Below, one piece after another: positions 30,387-42,031 of a stretch of 63,226 nucleotides of DNA; the first letter of the stretch is position 1, and every line of letters starts with the position of its first letter. Under the pieces are notes generated by a model. It was given only the letters and a program-made list of their open reading frames with translations. It was not told where the DNA came from and searched no databases. The position numbers and the translations under genes are program-made. Origin of the DNA: Rhizophlyctis rosea (Eukaryota; Chytridiomycota; Chytridiomycetes; Rhizophlyctidales; Rhizophlyctidaceae); assembly GCA_027596075.1 (NCBI GenBank), contig JADGJC010000241.1, forward strand, positions 1-63,226, given 5' to 3'.

Positions 30387-33300
30387 TCACGCCTGCACCT
30401 CAACCTCCTCCCCCTTCTCCCCATTTACACCCTCCGCAGCCGCAGCAACCGCCTCCCTCTTCCGCTGCTTCTGACTCAACTTCGGTTTTACAAAATCGAA
30501 AAGCGTGATGTCATGCGGCGCATGGTGCGGGCGGGATGGAGACCCACGAAGCGAGGAGGACGACGAGCGGTGGTTCAGAGTGTGGGATTTGCTGTTTCGT
30601 CTTCGGTAAGATGGTGGGGAAGTGAAATGGTAGGTGTGGTGGTTTTGTTGTTGTTGTTGTTGTTGTTCTTGTTGGTCGTCGATTCTGGCTGCGTTTTTGA
30701 TGTATTCAGATTCCTCCGGGACGAAGATTTGTGCGGGAGGGGATGGAGGTGGAGAGTGTGGGAGGTAGTATGGGACGGGGTCTTGGTTTTGCACCGCGGT
30801 GGGGTCGTAGTCGTAGAACTCCGTGGTGTGGGGTTGGAATGGGGGTGCGAACATTGGAGCCGGGAATTGGTAGGGTGACAGCGTTGTAGGTGGGATGGAA
30901 GGTGCGGTGTATGGTGCGGGTGCCATAAAGAACTCGGGGGACGGTGGGTAGGTGAAGTGGTGTGGGATCATTGGGGACGGGGGGAGGGTGCCCATTGGGA
31001 GGTAGGGTTGGGCGTCGGTGGAGGGGATGAATTCTGGGGCCGCTAGGTCGAAGGAGGGGGCGTCGGGTTGGTATTGGTAGGCTTGTTCTGGGATGTAGGG
31101 TTCTTCCAGTATAGGTGGCACCATAATATCCGGAGGGTAGAATTCAGGAGCGTCAAAGACCTCCTCCTGTTGTGCCGGTTCCCAAGTTTGTTCCTCCTCC
31201 CAGCTCATCACGAATTCAGCGGCTTCTGGGTTCAAGCCGGGGCCAAGCTGATGCTCCTCAATAACCGATGTCTGGCGTTCAAAGCTTTCGATTGTGCCAG
31301 GAGTCTCCGCGACCTCCTCATCCGCCGTGGAATCGATAGCTGGAACATCCGCATCGCCGGTCCCATCGGTCCCAGCCACCGCCGATGACTCCACCACCAA
31401 GTCATATAGTTCCGAAACCTCCTTGGTCCTTTCCAGCTCCGAAACCATCAATTCCGCTGTCGCCTCCGTTACGATGGCAAGCTGCTCAGCCTCTGCCATG
31501 CTGAGATCTTGGGAGGATTGATCATTGGAAGCACTGGTTTCAGGAGTCAGATCAGCTTCTGCGACTTCGGTAATCTCTCCTTCCTCTGCCATGACCCCTA
31601 CATCAACCACATCCGTAACCACTTCCGACACCGTTCCATCCACCATTCCCAACACTACTGACTCCACTTCCTGTGGCACTGGCACCTCACCACCCTCCTC
31701 CGTCTCCTCAACCTGCATAGTCGCCTCCTCCTCAACCACGACCTCCTTAACAACCGCCTCCGCAACGGCCTCCCCGTTAGCCTCCACCCCACCCACCGAC
31801 CTCGCACACTCCTCCCCATCCGTAACCACATCACTCGAATGATCCCCATTACTACTTTGCCCACTCCCCTCCGACACACTGGCTCCCTTCTTCCCCTTCT
31901 TCTTCTTCTTCTTTTTGTTCTTCTTCTTTCCCCCATTCGATGCCGCTGGTGCGGACTCAATAACAGCAGGTGGAGCATCCTCCACCTCCGCACTGTCCAC
32001 CTCAACGCCGTCGAATTCAAAATCGTCTTCATCGTCGACAGCCTTATACTCCTCTGTCCGCCGGGGCACAATCTCAATTTGGTCGGCGATCAGTTCGCGG
32101 ATTTGGGCAAGGGTGCCTTTGATGGTTGGAGGTGCGGGTGCCGGTGTTAGGGTGGCTTTGAGGGGTTCCGTGGTGGTGGGGTTGGAGGTTTCTGAGGTGT
32201 GTTCGGTGGCTTGGGTGGAGGTGATGGAAGCTGTAATGGCAGGTGCGATGATGGTGGCTTCCACGTATTGCTTTGATTCGATGATCTCAGCGTGAGCTTC
32301 CATCGCAACCTGCTCCGAGTGGACCTTTCCTTTGGTGGCGGGTGCAATTAGGACTGCTGCCGACTTCTCAGAATGTATAGATACTATTTCGACATTCTGT
32401 TCATCCGCCACAGTCTCAACGGTTGATGCCGTGATGACAGGAGCAGCAATGGAAACAGTCACTTCCGTTGCCTCCACCTTGACCTGCTGAGCTTCCAACA
32501 CCGGGGCATGGACACTGACCTGTAAGCGAATGAAATGCGGATGGTCAAACAAAAGGAAATCACCGGCGGTTACACATCAAAAAATAGAACACATACCAGA
32601 TTTGCAACAATGGGGGTTGGAATGATGTTCATGCTTCCAGATCGAAGGATGGTTACAAGGAGGGTTGCAGAAACTTCGGAGTCGTCATGCACATCGCCAG
32701 CCGTAGGGATGCATGAATTCGGAAGTGACTGGTCAACGGCAACCGCATTGGTGTCTTTGTTGAGATTGACAGGAGCTTTGGCGACGGGACCATCGACCAC
32801 AGGAGTTTCGAGGGTAGGGGCTTCGGGAGCTTCAATGATGGGAGCTTCAGCTTTGGCAATGGGCATTTCGATAGGAGCTTTGGTGGAAGGAAGGGAAAGG
32901 GAGGTTGGTAGGAGCTCTCGCAAGGATGGCGACTCTTCCGCAGGTGGAATCTCAGAGGCAGAATTGGATGGAATGGAAACGGCTGGTGCAGGAGGGGGCG
33001 CAACGACCTCTGCCCCCAAAGCTACATTGCTCATCACGGCAGCATCTGTGCTGTTCTCATTGTTTCGAGTCCGACCATGTAGCGGAACAGCAGTAGATTG
33101 TCCAGCTGAATCTTGCTTTGAGCTCATCTTCTTTGGTTTCTGAGAAGTGTTTGTAGCCACGTCACGTTCTCGTACGGAAGGGGTAGCACGTTTGGAAGGT
33201 TTAGGAGTAGGCTCTGTAGCATCTTGCTCGATTGGATCCCGGAACGAAACCGATTTGGACTTCCGCAAGCGCTTCTGGGTAGTAGGGGCGGACTTCCTCT

Positions 33301-33481
33301 TCCGTTTCTACATGATAGACATTAGCAAATCGATGCATACCGGCCAAACGGATTGCAGTCAAGAACATACCACCACCACTTTGGGATCCGGTGCAGCAGC
33401 CAATGCACACACAACGTAGGCGCTCACAGCCACTGCAAGGACTACGCCAGCACCAATGAATGCCTCACGGTATTGCGGCAT
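30387..33481 (-). CDS. Large disordered membrane-anchored protein, unknown function
   Basis: Three exons (33481-33371, 33307-32597, 32519-30387) give 984 residues. Residues 6-30 form a membrane segment or uncleaved signal (AFIGAGVVLAVAVSAYVVCV), followed by a basic cluster (KRKRKS), so the bulk should be cytosolic. The rest is low-complexity: Ala/Val/Glu-rich repeats, a Lys run (KKKNKKKKKKKGKKG), acidic stretches, a Pro/Tyr-rich part and a glutamine run encoded by CAA repeats near 30642-30675. The C-terminus has a more ordered motif, DITLFDFVKPKLSQKQRKRE, which might be a binding peptide. The single N-terminal helix with a charged tail resembles ribosome-receptor-like proteins in layout only. 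I recognise no domain. Confidence 0.75.
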
Positions 33482-34185
33482 GATCAATGACAAAAATGGG
33501 GAATGGATGGGACTGGAATGAATGATAATGGAATTGCAACGCGACCAAAGCGATGACCAGAATCAAGTAACAAGACGTGGGAAAGAAGCTGACTCGGTCG
33601 TGACTTTGACTGCAACTTTAGCCGACTTTGGAACCAAGATGACCAAAAATAGACAGGTAGGTGTCTCGTTAGCAAGTTAGTGAGAGTTCTGGGACACAGA
33701 TGTGAGGGTATGTACGCATTCCAGAGCAATAAGGTGGTATCATAGTTGTCCTCCAGCAACTAACGACGGTGTATGGACCGGGTTTGACACCCAGCAATGG
33801 CAGCGAAGAGGGCTGCAGTCAGATAAACAAAACGTGGTCCTGCAAAGGGGGGGGAGGGGAGAATGTGGAAGCGGGAAAAAACGGTTGCTGCGCCACACTT
33901 TGACGCGGTGAGTTCGGTGATGCATCAGGGCAACGCATCGTGTTCACAGTATGACTCGGCTCATTTTTTGTTTTTGGCACGGCTGTTTGTGCTACAGTGG
34001 CGGCGCAGTCGGAGGCACGGGCAACCATAGCTGTCATGGCCCGCGTTGGTGGGATCAAGTTTTCCCGATGACTGACGTAATTTGATGATGATTATTTATA
34101 CTATGCACGTGATACCAATGCAGTTTTCGTTGATCGAACTGAGTAAAAGGAAGCGTGGGAAAACGAATCTTCCCGACAAACTCCA
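33482..34185. promoter_or_regulatory. Divergent intergenic region with G-rich tract
   Basis: The large membrane-protein gene and the RS-rich gene start on either side. The region contains a G-rich stretch near 33845 (GGGGGGGAGGGGAG). No gene is seen. Confidence 0.4.
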
Positions 34186-35364
34186 ATGGGATCGAAGGAA
34201 ATGGCCCGCGACCACCACCGCAGCAGCGTTTCCTCGTCGAGAGGAAGCTCAAGGAGTCAACGACATAGAGACGACCGCAGCAGGTCACCCAGAAGGCGGT
34301 CACGGTCTCGAAGTCGTGATAGAGATGGTGGGCTACGGCACAGGTTTTGCTCTCTGGAAGGAACACTTGACTTACGTACCTAGCGTTCTGACACTATTAG
34401 GCGGCGGGAGAGTTGAGCGGTCGGGCCGTCACAAGTCATCCCATCACTCTCGTCGTCGGAGCCATGGTAAGCCGAATGCGAGCGGGGCCATGTTGCTGCA
34501 GGAGTCCCTGAAACAATTCACGTAGAGCGACGCGACTCCGATGACTTACGACAGTCTTCCTCTCATCGCCGGGATCATAGTCCACCAAGCTCATTGAGCG
34601 TCACTTCGGACTCAGAAGGTATGTCGCGTGACCGTTAACACGTCGAATATCGTTGAGATTGACGAGAGCCTTTCCATTTTATTGACCCAACATACAATAT
34701 GCCGCTTGGGAAACGCCTTCTATTTGCTGGTTCTTGTTAATTCATGCGCGCTCTACCCGATCTACCACTCCTTTCCATGCTCATCCGAGCATCGCTTCTG
34801 CTCCCATTTTTGTCATTCCGTCTTAATCTCGCATAGACGTGCGCAAGCGGAAGAGCAAGAGGGAGAAGGACAAACACAAGGATGCAAAGCGAAGCCGAGA
34901 ACGAATGGACAGCGAAAGTCCGTCCAGCGACGCTGAATCCCACCGTATGTGATTGCTAATCAAGTCTTTTCGGCATGCCATCGAGCTCACGCCCCTGAGC
35001 AGGAAGTCGAGACAAGAAGAAAAAGAAGAAGAAAAAGAAAAGCGACAAGGAAAAAAAGAAGCGGAAGAAGGAGGTTTGAACGCTGAAGTCAATCATTGTT
35101 TTCGGAAAACGTATCCTGATGAAATACATACAGAAACGAGCTGAAAGCTCTGATAGTGATAGCAGTGCCGATAGTGTTCACCGAAGTGCGATTACTGGGA
35201 AGAAATTGAAGTTAAAGGTATGAGTTCTATTTTAGGGGTGATGTGCATCGTGTTTCCTTTTTGCTGATTTGTGGAATCATTAGGTCAAGAAAACAACGGA
35301 TGATAGAGTACGAGATGTGAACAGGAGCCAGTTACTCAGTCACTTGAATCAGATGTATGATTAG
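34186..35364 (+). CDS. Arg/Ser-rich nuclear protein, probably splicing-related
   Basis: Seven exons (34186-34327, 34401-34466, 34526-34618, 34837-34944, 35003-35073, 35134-35217, 35284-35364) give 214 residues with consistent phases. The N-terminus is dense in Ser-Arg pairs (DRSRSPRRRSRSRSRDRDGG). The middle is Lys-rich (DKKKKKKKKSDKEKKKRKKE). The acidic serine patch AESSDSDSSADS resembles casein kinase 2 sites. The C-terminus ends in a non-repetitive, probably conserved helix VRDVNRSQLLSHLNQMYD. This composition is typical of SR-related or spliceosome-associated proteins in nuclear speckles. No RNA-recognition domain is present, and I cannot name the orthologue. Seven exons for such a small protein is unusually many for this window. 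Confidence 0.75.
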
Positions 35365-35795
35365 GCTGAGTATGATATGACAAACATTCAGTCAGACCAC
35401 ATGGGCGCGCTTCTTTGGAGAAACAGCAGAATTTTCTCGTTTCCATATGACAAGATGAACGTGAACATTCTGCAAACGCAACGAGCGAGGACATTTCAGT
35501 GCCACGTGGAATTGGGTTCTTCAAGCACGCTGCTTGTTCAACACTTGCAGGAAGGGAGGGTGACGGCAAACTGCCAACGTCCATCGGCATGTCCGCACAT
35601 GAACGCGGATGTAAACAAACAAAAGCCAATGCCCTTCCAGTTGATCGGACACGACGCAATCGCTCACCGGCCGGGCCAACATGGACCCTGAACTAACGTT
35701 TTATATGCAATCCACGCGTCAAGTCCATGAAAAAGACAAAACAACCTTTCTAGTCTTGTTCTCATCCACCAAACCTCTCAAACCAACCACTCCTA
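35365..35795. other. Intergenic region, no gene
   Basis: This is the spacer between two forward genes. Only short frames without domains are present. Confidence 0.5.
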
Positions 35796-37367
35796 ATGGC
35801 AATCACAAAACACCCCTTCCTGTCCTTCATCCTGCTGCACGTTGCATTACACTTCCTCCTATCGTCATGGCCGTCATCATCGTTTCCTCATATGCCTCAC
35901 ATCACATTGCACAGACGTGACATATCCGATGTTTCGGATGGCATATCCAACTTTGCGCACGGGGTTGTGGGAGATGGAGCGTGGACGCGTCCGGATGATG
36001 GCTCTAGTTCTGGGAATTCTGCGCAGGGTGATAGCGGTGCGTCTATGATGCCGGGGTTGGAAGGTGTATCGGTGCCTGATACGATTGCGAAACGTAAGTA
36101 GGTCGGAACTTGTCAAGATCAGGGTCGTTGAGCGTTGGGCGGTGTGAACTTGTATTGACAATCAAATGTCGAATTGACGTCATTCCCATCTCCCCAACCC
36201 AGTATTCCAAAAACTCTCCGCAGCCTCAGGCGTAACAGGCGCCATCCTCATCGCCACAGGCCTAGTATTCTGTTTCCTCGGTCGCAGACTCTTCAAACCA
36301 ACACTATTCCTTACCGGTTTCTTCATCGGAGGTAAATCCGCACACTCAAACCACCACCCACATCACACACTAACACCCCCTCAAGGCATAGGGACATTCC
36401 TAATCCTCAACCTCCTCCAAAAGAAATTCGGCAACATCAGTGACGTGATTTACGTTATTTGTATCCTAATCGCGGGACTTGTGGTAGGGGGATTATGCCT
36501 TTGTTTCTTCAAGCTGGCGCTCTTGGCTCTTGGAGCGTTGTTGGGACTTGTTATAGCGCAGTTGATCTTGATGGCGGGTGTGGGGAATTTGGTGGATGGG
36601 GGGACTAGGACTGTTATTATTGGTAAGGGGAGGTCTCCCAAGTTTATCTTTTGATGAGATGGAAATGCATACGTTACCTGAAAATTGATCATCTCCTTTC
36701 ACCTACAGTGGTCCTAATGCTCCTGACAGCCCTCCTCGTCCTCTTCACGGAACATATGGTCATAACCCTCTCCACAGCCCTTACAGGCGCCACGGCGGTC
36801 ACACTCGGCATAGATGTCTACGTCCACACCGGCTTGACCGTGATCATCACAATGATACTACAATACTCCCTACCACCCATCAAGTCCATTCCTCCAAAAG
36901 CTTGGGGCCTTGCGGGTGGAGGCTTGGGCTTGGCGATTCTGGGAATCATAGTGCAGATGCGGGTTGCAAGGGGGAGGAAGTGGAGAAAGGAGGAGGCTGG
37001 TGTGGGTGCAGTGGTGGTTGGAGATAGAGGTGTCGAGGGAGGAGGACATGGAATTCTACATCGGCATCATCATATGCACATGCCTACCCACGGTACAATG
37101 GAGGAAGAACCAATCTCCAACGGTCCAACGCCACTACCACCAGCATTCCTCCCATTCCGAGGAGGACCGACACAAGCGCCGCATATGGCTCATCGTAACG
37201 TATCTCCTATGGGCCAATCCATGTTACCGGCTGGACCATCAGGGTGGAACTCAAGATGGGATACTCTTTGGAATGGGAGGCCTGATAGGCGGAATTTGGA
37301 GATGGGTTCCGGGTGGTTTGGTGGTGGGGGACGGGATATGGGGGAGGTGAAGTACCGGTATGTGTGA
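35796..37367 (+). CDS. Multi-pass membrane protein, TMEM198/DUF4203-like
   Basis: Four exons (35796-36093, 36203-36331, 36386-36622, 36709-37367) give 440 residues. It starts with a signal peptide (FLSFILLHVALHFLLSSWP), then a Ser/Gly-rich extracellular stretch of about 70 residues. About seven hydrophobic helices follow in the pattern of the DUF4203 (TMEM198/TM7SF3-like) domain: GVTGAILIATGLVFCFLGRR, TLFLTGFFIGG, a glycine/leucine-rich helix pair and VVLMLLTALLVLFTEH. The C-terminal 120 residues are cytosolic and disordered, rich in His, Gly and Pro. The molecular role of fungal members is not established. It is placed on a plasma or endomembrane by its signal peptide. Confidence 0.78.
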
Positions 37368-37575
37368 TCGAAATATATACCAGAACACGAGCTATGTAAC
37401 ATATGGAAGTTTGAGGGAAAGTAATCTCATTGTATACAATAATGTGATCGCGGTAGTAGAATTAAGATGAACCCGCAGCTCAGTTCATATCGCATGAGAC
37501 TATTATTCTTACAACAGTTAGCAAACCTTTATAACATCCCGCAGCATGAACTGAATTCCAAACGAAATACCCAAA

Positions 37576-38848
37576 CTACATCTCCCCATCCCACTCCTTC
37601 ACAAACCTCTCTACAAACTCCCTCATATACGCTGTGCGCTCTTCCGCTATCTCCCGCGCGGAAGTCGTCCGAAGGGTGTCTTTGAGTTTGAAGAGCTTTT
37701 CTATTGGTGTGTAGTCGTGGTTCGGTCAAAGAGAGATGCAGGAAAAATGACTCCAAGGCACTCCAAGTATGATAATACCATAAAAGTGATTGATAGCAGT
37801 TCCACCTCCAGCTTTGCTTTGCGCGTCGTATTGCGCCTGAGGGGTTGTGAGGGGATTGGTTTGAGGTTGGAATTGTGATCGTCGAAATGGAATATCATAG
37901 ATCAAACCCCGGGGGAGAGTTGGAAACTCACCTTGGTCATGTTGAGGAGTGGTGCTTCCGATGGATCATGAAGTGGACGTCCACGGGCTCCTGAGTATGC
38001 AAAGCATCGAGCAATCCCTATGTAAGAAATCAAATGAGTAAGTCCTAAGTGTCAAAGTTGATGCCGCTTACGGAAGCTTACCTAACGCCCCTATCGCATC
38101 AAGTTCTGTGAATCGTTTCATTGGTCAGAAACATTCAACATCCATCACATATGCATGTCCCAACAACAGTGCATATCAACCAACTCACTATCAGCATCCT
38201 TGACAATGGCCGCTTCCGATGTGACATCCTCTTTGGGACCTTCAGCCAACTCCTTACGATACGATATTGATGAAACAATGGCCAGGATGCGTTGAAAGAT
38301 GTCTTGCGGGCATGATTGTTCTTTCAGGAATGTTTCTATTGTTGTTCGTTGGGATTCTGTGCTGTTCTCATATCAGAAGTATCATGGTCAATGGATGGGT
38401 AATCAGAGTGTAGGACATCTTTGCAGTTGTACCTTCCACCGTACTGATCGGTGCAGTAGCGATGTTGATTTGGGAATTGAACTTATTATTATGTGAGTCG
38501 CAGAAGGAACTTTGGCCTGTCACCTTGAAATCCTCCACGTCGTGGAGCAGTGCGGACACTTCCAGGATGCCGAAATCAATCTCCGGTGAAGCATTTCCTG
38601 CTGCACGGTTTAGCTCGAGTCGCTTCTGCTCCTCCTTTGCTATCCGTAGTGTAAGATTGCGAACACGGTGGATATGCGACCAGTCCTTGTGAATGTTCTG
38701 GTGTGAGTAGTTGGACGTGGGAATGAGCACGCTGGAAATGCTTCCGCGTCCTTACATGTGATGCATCGTTGTTCTTGACGTGGAGCTTTGCGAAAGACTC
38801 TGCAGCGGTGATGAGAGAGGCGGGGATACGCGTTCGTTGGATGGTCAT
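37576..38848 (-). CDS. HD-domain metal-dependent phosphohydrolase (YedJ-like)
   Basis: Seven exons (38848-38756, 38697-38433, 38356-38189, 38105-38082, 38017-37932, 37836-37779, 37700-37576) give 272 residues. The metal-binding signature of HD hydrolases is complete: HKDWSHIHRVRNLTLRIA, VSALLHDVEDFK and, after a splice, KDADKLDAIGALGIARCFAY. The order and the C-terminal THFY-like segment with EERTAYMREFVERFVKEWDG match bacterial YedJ and its fungal relatives, cytosolic enzymes of uncertain substrate, likely nucleotides or phosphomonoesters. A stretch after the HD motif (about 25 polar residues) is not typical and could hide another intron. Exon 4 is only 24 bases long. The neighbouring forward gene ends 208 bases away. 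Confidence 0.85.
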
Positions 38849-39823
38849 GGTGGGAAGATGTGAAGGTGAGACTGTGAGATGTTCAAGATGAGAGCGATGC
38901 GTTGAAGAAATGGTTCAACAGAAGGCAGTGAAACGGGGAGATCGCAGTGACTGCGGAATCTGTTCAACTTGTTCAGGCAATCGGACGCACCAGTTTGAAA
39001 GAAAACCCGCCCAATTGAAAGAAAAACTGCCAAATGAAAGTGTGAAGCTGGGAATGGTGCAACCTCTGCCAACAACGACGCCATTGGAGTATTGGGTGCG
39101 GCAGGCTGCCATTATCATTCCATGATGGCGATATTTGCCCAGTGAGCCAATACTTCTTATGTCTTGGTGCAAAGTCCCTACTAGAGATTGCCACGGCATA
39201 TCACAATGCACACAATGACCACCCCTGCGAACCAACACGTGAAACAAAACACTTTCGCACAACAATATTATATTGTCGGAAAGGAATGCCACTGCCTTTA
39301 TGATATCCGCTGTCGCTGATACGTCAATGACCGCTGTAGACGGTCGGAAACACACACTCAATCACACACGAGAGACTCTGTTCACGCAGATACACAAGAC
39401 ATTCTAGCTAGCTATGCTACTACACAACCGAGGGTATCCCGAAGTGATTTATAGGAATTATATAAAAAAAACAAGAGAGAGAAAAGGCAAGTTTTGAAAC
39501 GCGCGCGCTGCTGAAGATGGAAGGGGCCAACACAAACAAAGCAAAGCCGAAACCGAAATATAATACTTGAAAAAAGGGATGATGAAGAAACCCAAAGCAA
39601 AGGAGTCAAGACCCCATCCCCCGGCAAAAGAGACAAATCGCTTGACACTAATGTACATGGAGAATCCAATCGAGGGAAAAGACAATCCGAGTGGTAAGAG
39701 ACAGGGGGGCAGAGACCGAGGCTGATGTTGTTTTACGTTTGAATCATCCTTGAGACGAACACATATCCGAGAGACAGACTAGAGGACGGGGAGCGCGCGG
39801 GTTGATGTTGTTGATGAGACGGC
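38849..39823. other. Intergenic region, no gene
   Basis: The first part is the upstream region of the phosphohydrolase gene. The part near 39400-39800 is probably the long 3' untranslated region of the RNA-binding protein gene. No credible coding frame is seen. Confidence 0.45.
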
Positions 39824-40412
39824 TTAGTAGCCGCCGCTGTAGCCGCCCTGTTGGCCGCCGTAGCCACCCTGGCCACCGTAGCCTGTTGGAGCAAAGCAAG
39901 GATTCGTCAGTGCCTTGATCCTGATCCGTCCTCCTATTACCCCATCACGCAACTCCCCAACAAACAAAGAGAGCATGCGAAACTCACCACCACGGTTGCC
40001 ACCGAAGTTGCCACCGAAACCACCACCGCTGCCGCGCTCGTTGGCGAGGTTGACGCGGACTTGACGACCGTCGAGGTTCTGGCCGTCCATGGCCTCAATG
40101 GCGGCTTGAGCCTCCTCGGGGGAAGCGTAGGTGACGAAACCGAAGCCGCGGGAGCGTTGGGTCTCACGGTCCTTGAGGACGATGGAGTCGGTGACTTGAC
40201 CGTAGGCAGAGAAGGCGGCGTGGAGGGAGTCGTCGTTGGTGGCCCAGGCGAGGTTTCCAACTGAAGGAGAAAAACGATCCAGATCAGTTTCACAGTACGG
40301 TAGGGGTTTGCGATTGCGCAAGATCTCGTAACCAAACAGATCGCAGCGGGAGCGAAGTGAGCAACGTACCGAAGATCTTGGTGCCGGGGGCAGCTTCAGG
40401 ACGGCGAGACAT
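39824..40412 (-). CDS. Glycine-rich RNA-binding protein, single RRM
   Basis: Three exons (40412-40370, 40260-39988, 39882-39824) give 124 residues. One RNA recognition motif spans nearly the whole first two exons: RNP2 as IFVGNL (joined across the first splice) and RNP1 as RGFGFVTY, with SLHAAFSAYGQVTDSIVLKD and RQVRVNLANERG between and after. The tail is GGFGGNFGGNRGG and YGGQGGYGGQQGGYSGGY, the classic glycine/tyrosine-rich tail of GRP and CIRBP proteins, which bind RNA, often as chaperones induced by cold or stress. A TATA box about 95 bases upstream suggests strong or inducible expression. If the second intron is kept, translation runs on in frame for 40 more codons before rejoining the same tail, an alternative isoform worth noting. 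Confidence 0.93.
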
Positions 40413-42031
40413 GGTTGTTAGTGAGTGTTTTGGGTGGGAAGGAGGGTAGAGATCTGGTTGGGTTATGGAGGGACGAGAAAAAAAGGGCAACTAGCCTGAC
40501 CAAGAGTATTTATACCCGGAGGTGTGGGAAAATCAGGCTTGTTTCTTTGCAAGGGGGAGGAAGGAAATTTGCGGGAAGGCCCCTGGCCAGTGGCGACTCT
40601 GGCAGCCGGGCGCGTCGGCCAAAAAAGAAAATCCCATTTTTGGCCAATCAGCATCAACCCTCGACCGGCACGTGATTGCGTGATGAATATCACCCAGGGG
40701 TGAATGGGGGTGAATGGCGCTTAATATGAGGGATCCACCCAGGGGCTTGTGCTCGTGTCACCCGTGTCTCACACTGATTCAAGGCCCGAATATCAATTTC
40801 AACTGGACCCAAACTGGACCCAGCCCTTCCGATTACTGGGATAGTAAGCAGATCCACCCGCCGATGAGGAAGATCCTCCTCTCAATTTGTCCGATGGCGC
40901 AGGCCAGGGCCAGGACAATCTTTCCGAACTTGTGCCTTCTGCGAAACTTCCTGTCAGATTTTTATAGAGTTTTTTTTCCCTTGTAACCTCATGTAACCAA
41001 AACGCTATATCCATTGAATACATCATCTTTATTGGAGACTTTTGGAAGATGCTATCATTTTATGTGTCGGTACTTCTTACAAAGAACCGGGATCAATGGT
41101 CGAATGGTCCAATATCCGTTCGTCCGGACCTTCCTGGGTGGATGTGAGAAGCAAACGGTTGCAGCACTGTAAAGCCTCTCATGAATAAGGATGGTTCCCT
41201 CTGAAGTTGTCGATTATCTCGAATGTGCACCAGCCCTCTGCAAAATAAGAAGATGTGGACATCGGTACACCGCATCCGCTGAATCGCAATTATCCGGATG
41301 CCCATCCTAGCGAAACGTTAGTACTTCTCGTATCCCTATCATCCTTCATTACCTCATTGTTCGGCAGGGGTGTGGACATATTTGTGCTTCCATTCACATC
41401 TACGCATTCCTGCACTCCATCTACACTGAGCTGATCTCAAACAGCTGGTCTACCGCCATATCGCTGCTGACATGTCCTGCAACTTATGGATGGCATTTTC
41501 CTGCGAGCGCCAGCCATTCATGTTTAGCCTACACGCCTTGAGAAAGGACTATGTTTCATGTGTTTGTCCAACCATGCGTGGGCCTGAGCGGCGAACTGAT
41601 TGCGAAGTTTGCCCATTTGCGATGTCAGAGCCTAACTAAAATTTGGAAAGAATTGGAAAAACTTATCATTGACAGCTCAGTCGTTCCCGTTCTGAGTGAT
41701 ACTTCCATATATCATTCAGATCTACCAAAGTATGTTGCAAATGCTTGCGTTGTGGGAAAGTCAGCGTTCTGTATGCACTATGGGATGGGACAAGCTTCCA
41801 AAAATTAAGCTTTCGTAGCTACATGGACCCTGAAGGTCTTGTGCGTCTCGACCACATGTGTGGCCGGCTTGGGAAACAAGCCCAAGTAAACAAGGTTTGG
41901 AAGGGCGCGTCTGTCCAGTGTTCACAGCCACGAACTCAGTCCCTGCATCCGCCAACCCTTTTGTTCATCCTCCTTACGCTCATCCGTCCCACTGTTCGCG
42001 TTGAAAAGATCTAGGGCAGCCACCAGATCTA
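40413..42031. other. Long intergenic region, no convincing gene
   Basis: About 1.6 kb. It holds the promoter of the RNA-binding protein gene at one end and of the calcium uniporter at the other. The forward frame at 41551-41808 (85 codons) has no recognisable features. No repeats or mobile element ends are seen. Confidence 0.45.
40507..40514 (-). promoter_or_regulatory. TATA box of the glycine-rich RNA-binding gene
   Basis: On the reverse strand this reads TATAAATA, about 95 bases before the start codon at 40412, in a good position for a core promoter. Confidence 0.6.

Noticed and set aside
41551..41808. 85-codon forward frame that faintly recalls F-box family wording (KIWKELEKL)
   Set aside because: Only a few residues are similar. 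The F-box core, Trp block and end signature are missing.
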